NCBI RefSeq assembly: GCF_000524195.1
Contig: NW_020170680.1
Coordinates: 2,148-13,485 of the forward strand
From: Echinococcus granulosus
Lineage: Eukaryota; Platyhelminthes; Cestoda; Cyclophyllidea; Taeniidae
Reading direction: 5' to 3'
Length of the DNA stretch: 11,338 nucleotides
Positions 8,230 to 11,338 of the stretch are shown here, in pieces (positions within the stretch are counted from its first letter, which is position 1; every line of letters begins with the position of its first letter). The notes under the pieces were generated by a model, which searched no databases, was not told the DNA's origin, and saw only the letters and a list, made by a program, of their open reading frames with translations. The translations under genes and the position numbers were made by a program.

Positions 8230-9065
8230 TGATGAGATTGAACAAACTGCTTTCCCCAGGCTAGCACATTAAGGGGTGATATGCTAAGCTGAATATTAAT
8301 TGGCAAAGCCAGCAAAGTTAAAATGGGGAAAGTGGTTAGGATAAAGAACATAACTATGTTTTAGCAAAGCTCTCCAGATATATGCTCAAATTGAGGGTTT
8401 GAACACATTCATTCATTCAACTTTTAACGTGTCGGTCACGAAAGGTTCCACCTATTACACTGCCATCAATACTAAGTTTAAGAATATTCTGATGGTCCTC
8501 ATGTCAGATGGGACTTAGAGAAGACTAGTTTTATCAGCAAACTGAGTACAAAGACGAAAATTCTCCTTATGTTTAAATCGATTTATCGGAGTATGAAAGC
8601 AAACTCACGGTAAATGCAAAAAGGATTACAAGCATATGAAGGCGCCACAAAGTTTCACTGCCAAATAGTTCATAGGGAAAGAGATTTTAAAGATCGAAAA
8701 CCTTTGATGACAAATGATTAAGGTTCGGATTTATAAGCCACAATTTTATCAACCAAACGATGGATAAGAGGTTTACTTGCATGATTTGCATGATATCATA
8801 TTTTCTTATTTAGTTAAAAGCTATTCAGTTCCAAAATAATTTTCTAAGGGGAATAAAGGCTCTGATGTAAAGTATATTTTAGAATTTTGCTTTGTATTTC
8901 CTGATATTTTCTACTTCGCAACTGTTGATAAGATTTACTAAATTCTGGAAAACAAGAGGCAGTCGTTTTCGTTATCCTCCTCTTTTCGAAGATACTTTAT
9001 GACTCCATCTAGCCAGCGCAACTGGTATAGGTGATGCGTAATGTAAAGTTTAAGTGTAAATAAAG
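8230..9065 (+). repeat. Repeat block B, copy 3 (A-B unit 3)
   Basis: The first 550 bases align well with 385-890 and with the inverted copy; beyond about 8790 the match is thin. Landmarks are CCAGCAAAGTTAAAATGG (8309-8326), CGGTCACGAAAGGTTCCACCT (8433-8453) against 544-564, GGAGAA-complement region 8560-8566 against 675-681, and GATTAAGGTTCGGATTTATAAG (8717-8738). GCGTAATGTAAAGTTT (9036-9051) resembles 1026-1041. In the + frame the centre reads N-V-S-V-T-K-G-S-T-Y-Y-T-A, against N-I-T-V-T-R-E-S-T-S-V-T-A in copy 1; on the minus strand two adjacent stops interrupt the frame that is open in copy 1. No intact product is encoded. Confidence 0.63.
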
Positions 9066-10400
9066 ATCGCGCAATTGTATCCCTCTGAATAAACAAATTC
9101 CTTAGCTTTTAGAATTAAAACCAAACACTTCTGATGGTAGGTAAAATTGCTTCGATGAAAGTGTTTTAGACGCAGTTGACGAGAATGCTTTTTTGTTCCA
9201 CCTTTATCTGGGTATGTCACCGGTCAGCATCTCAAATTAAGCTGAACTACACTTTTTACACATACATTGACATATTGCCTTAGCAAAAATTTGTTCATTG
9301 CTTATATATGTAGCTAAAAGCACACAGCAACGAAAATGTGCCACCAGAATTTGCTCCCAACTATTCGTATCAGCATTTGCTCAAGCACACATTACTGCAA
9401 TTCAGCTCCTCCTAAAATGCAGGTACTAAACGTGATTTGTGATCAAATTGTTTCCCTACCAATATGTAGTATATTAGGCATTTGCCTAATTGTGTAAGAT
9501 ATACACGCTCTTAACTAGTTTCTTTTGACCCTCAAAAGGATATAAAGTATCATAAAATAGCTAACAGGGAAAGATATACAAGTCGTCATGTTCAAATCCG
9601 CTCAGTATTGAGTTCACATTAGAGATATGCGCTGCGAAATCTGTGTCAAAGTAGGATATGAAACACTGACATGCTGTGTGATGGCTGCCTTTAATAACGA
9701 AGGTAGTAATTGTATAGAGCTTGTACATGGTGTACTATCTGCAATTTTAAAAACTAAAAAGAGCCGTAACTGCACACATTTGGTTATGTAAAAGAGGTCG
9801 GCTTAGACGTTGCAGTTTATTTACGCCCTGTTCACCTTCTTGAAAAAGCCGATTTCCCACAGCTTCTGGACCATATCAGTTGTGCAGATGTCCTTCCTTA
9901 ACAGTCATCAAATCGGAACGTAGGAAGCATTTTCGTCTCCAAGTTTGCATGCTAAAGCGGCTAGTTGTGTATATTAACGAATATCGAAGCTTAGGTACTA
10001 TTCATGTTAAATTTTGCACCTTGAAAATAAACTTGGCAGCAATTCTGTTGGTTCGAAATATATATACCAAAAAATCTGCTTGTAGTACTTTAAGAAATTG
10101 TAGAATATGAAAATAAGTAAGTTCACGAAATTTTACATTGCGTTCTTCTGCATTACATATATATTTACAAACATTTGTTCTTGATTATATAAAGCGATTT
10201 GATTTCACTGATTAGATCTTGCGAAAAATCAGTAATACGAAGTCGAAAATCATAGCTAATTATTTTATTTACAGTCCTGTTTGTTGTTTGTGTTGAGATA
10301 GAGTATATATATAGAGTCGCTTGTTAGATGCATGCTAAAGATCATTTAATTAATACAATGTTACCATTTGAGTCGAATTGGGAAGAGAGGCAAAACAAAA
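9066..10400. other. Non-coding stretch, nothing recognised
   Basis: The only open frame of note is 76 codons at 9880-10110 (+), basic and without a recognisable motif; I take it as chance. GTGTGATGGCTGCC (9677-9690) resembles a motif of the A block at 6751-6764, but the rest of the block is not visible around it. A short TATATATATA run lies at 10304-10313. I see no RNA gene and no array. Confidence 0.48.
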
Positions 10401-10428
10401 GCAGCCACTTTGTAAAGGAAGTGGTTGC
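10401..10428. other. Imperfect 10-bp hairpin
   Basis: GCAGCCACTT (10401-10410) pairs with AAGTGGTTGC (10419-10428) over ten positions, one of them a G-U type pair if transcribed, around an eight-base loop. The stem stands out as GC-rich against its AT-rich surroundings. No T-run or neighbouring gene points to a role. Confidence 0.5.
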
Positions 10429-11311
10429 AGGGGTTATTTGGAATTTATTCTAAAAAGCTTTATGCCTTGAACAAAGACCGGTGACATGAATAGTTGCAGA
10501 CGACCACTCACTGCAGCCTGCAACCTTAAATTACGGTTTTGCTGTGAGATACCTCCTTCTTCCACTTATCCATCTATCTAATCAACTGCTGCATAGGCAA
10601 TAAAGGTCCACACATCCTTGAATTCTCAAAAGGTTGATCTCTATCCCCTTTCACAAACCCCCCAACCTTACTAAGAATGCACGATTCAATTTAAAGTAAA
10701 TGTAACTTCACTGCTAAAGATATCTCAAAATTGCGTCTACTTGACGTGAGTTGTCTGCATTGCTGCTAATGTAGCACTCAATTTCCCCCGAATCCTTGAC
10801 TGCCTTCTTCCGGTGTAAAATTCTTTGTTCCTCAATTAAACCTAAATAGACTAGCATTTTCCTAAATCGTAAGCAATGCTTAAGTGCTCACCAGATAGGA
10901 GTAAATTGAAAAAGGGTGATGATATGAACATATTAAATTATAAGTAAAACTTGACTTGCTTGCACTGCTTACTTAATTAGTGTCTATTCAAATATATCAG
11001 TATTCCGTTTCAACGGAGAAGGGCTACTCTATTTATAAATGTTTTATTTTACTACAAATATAAAAATTGGTAAACAGAGATTTGCATATTGTCCAGGTCA
11101 TCTATTAATTTGATGCAACGAAAGAAGTTTATTTTTGTAATTTCCCATACTGGAATGAAACTTTACTATCAACTCAGCAGACTCAAGCCAAGTATTTAGA
11201 AAATGATGTAAAATTGCGTTGGCTGCTCAAAAGGCAAGTAGGAGGGATAAGAAGGATTGAGGAGGAAAAGCGCACAGAAGGGCGGTAGCGCAGAGTTGTG
11301 ATAAAATTTTC
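10429..11311. other. Non-coding stretch, nothing recognised
   Basis: Mixed AT-rich sequence with a C-rich patch near 10640-10665. From about 11215 onward the + strand becomes purine-rich and more GC-rich, with runs such as GGAGGGATAAGAAGG and GAGGAGGAAAAG. I see no convincing open frame or RNA gene. The composition change may mark the edge of a different sequence that continues past the window. Confidence 0.45.
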
Positions 11312-11327
11312 TACTTCGGGAGAAGTA
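11312..11327. other. Small 6-bp hairpin, GGGA loop
   Basis: TACTTC (11312-11317) pairs exactly with GAAGTA (11322-11327) around the loop GGGA. It is short enough to occur by chance and is noted only because it sits in the compositionally distinct right end. Confidence 0.35.
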
Positions 11328-11338
11328 TTGATCAACGC

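Noticed and set aside
8906..8918. 13-base word ATTTTCTACTTCG repeated at 11306-11318
   Set aside because: A shared 13-mer is expected about once by chance in AT-rich sequence of this length, and the flanks do not align convincingly.
9592..9605. GTTCAAATCCGC, checked as a tRNA T-arm
   Set aside because: No acceptor, D or anticodon stem can be formed upstream.
9677..9691. Possible further A copy, from GTGTGATGGCTGCC
   Set aside because: Only about 15 to 25 bases match; the core and tail expected at the usual distances are not there.
1..11338. Prokaryotic features: operons, CRISPR array, insertion sequences, phage genes
   Set aside because: No long frames, no ribosome-binding sites before any start and no regularly spaced identical repeats; the sequence is not bacterial in character.

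Overview
The window looks like non-coding nuclear DNA from a eukaryote, probably an animal. It is AT-rich (about one third G+C by eye). The longest open stretches are under 100 codons, stop codons are scattered in all six frames, and there are no ribosome-binding sites, operon-like packing or bacterial gene families. I recognise no intact protein gene, rRNA, tRNA, CRISPR array or classifiable transposon. I cannot name the organism; an intergenic or intronic stretch of an invertebrate genome is only a guess.

What the sequence does hold is an old, strongly diverged repeat family found by comparing the window with itself. A block called A occurs at about 86-400, 2453-2740, 4240-4610, 6488-6889 and 8017-8152 on the + strand, and probably inverted at about 5925-6030. 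A second block, B, occurs at about 385-1060 (+), 8230-9065 (+) and 5090-5760 (inverted). Each B copy lies directly downstream of an A copy in its own orientation, so the composite A-B unit is about 1 kb: unit 1 (86-1060), unit 2 (6030 down to 5090) and unit 3 (8017-9065). The copies at 2453, 4240 and 6488 are a second type: A followed by a different conserved tail ending near a GT-AAA/GT-GGA site.

The best-aligned stretch, 4535-4609 against 6817-6889, matches at 54 of 72 compared positions with one clean 3-base gap. Some conserved stretches keep an open frame with conservative residue changes. The family may therefore descend from exons of a duplicated gene or from a coding transposable element that has since decayed. 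I could not assign a protein family.

The remaining DNA (about 1061-2452, 2741-4239, 4611-5089, 6031-6487, 6890-8016, 9066-11338) holds only small items: a degenerate 10-base tandem repeat, a short CAAG/CAAA microsatellite and three small hairpins. All alignments were made by eye, so block edges are good to a few tens of bases at best.
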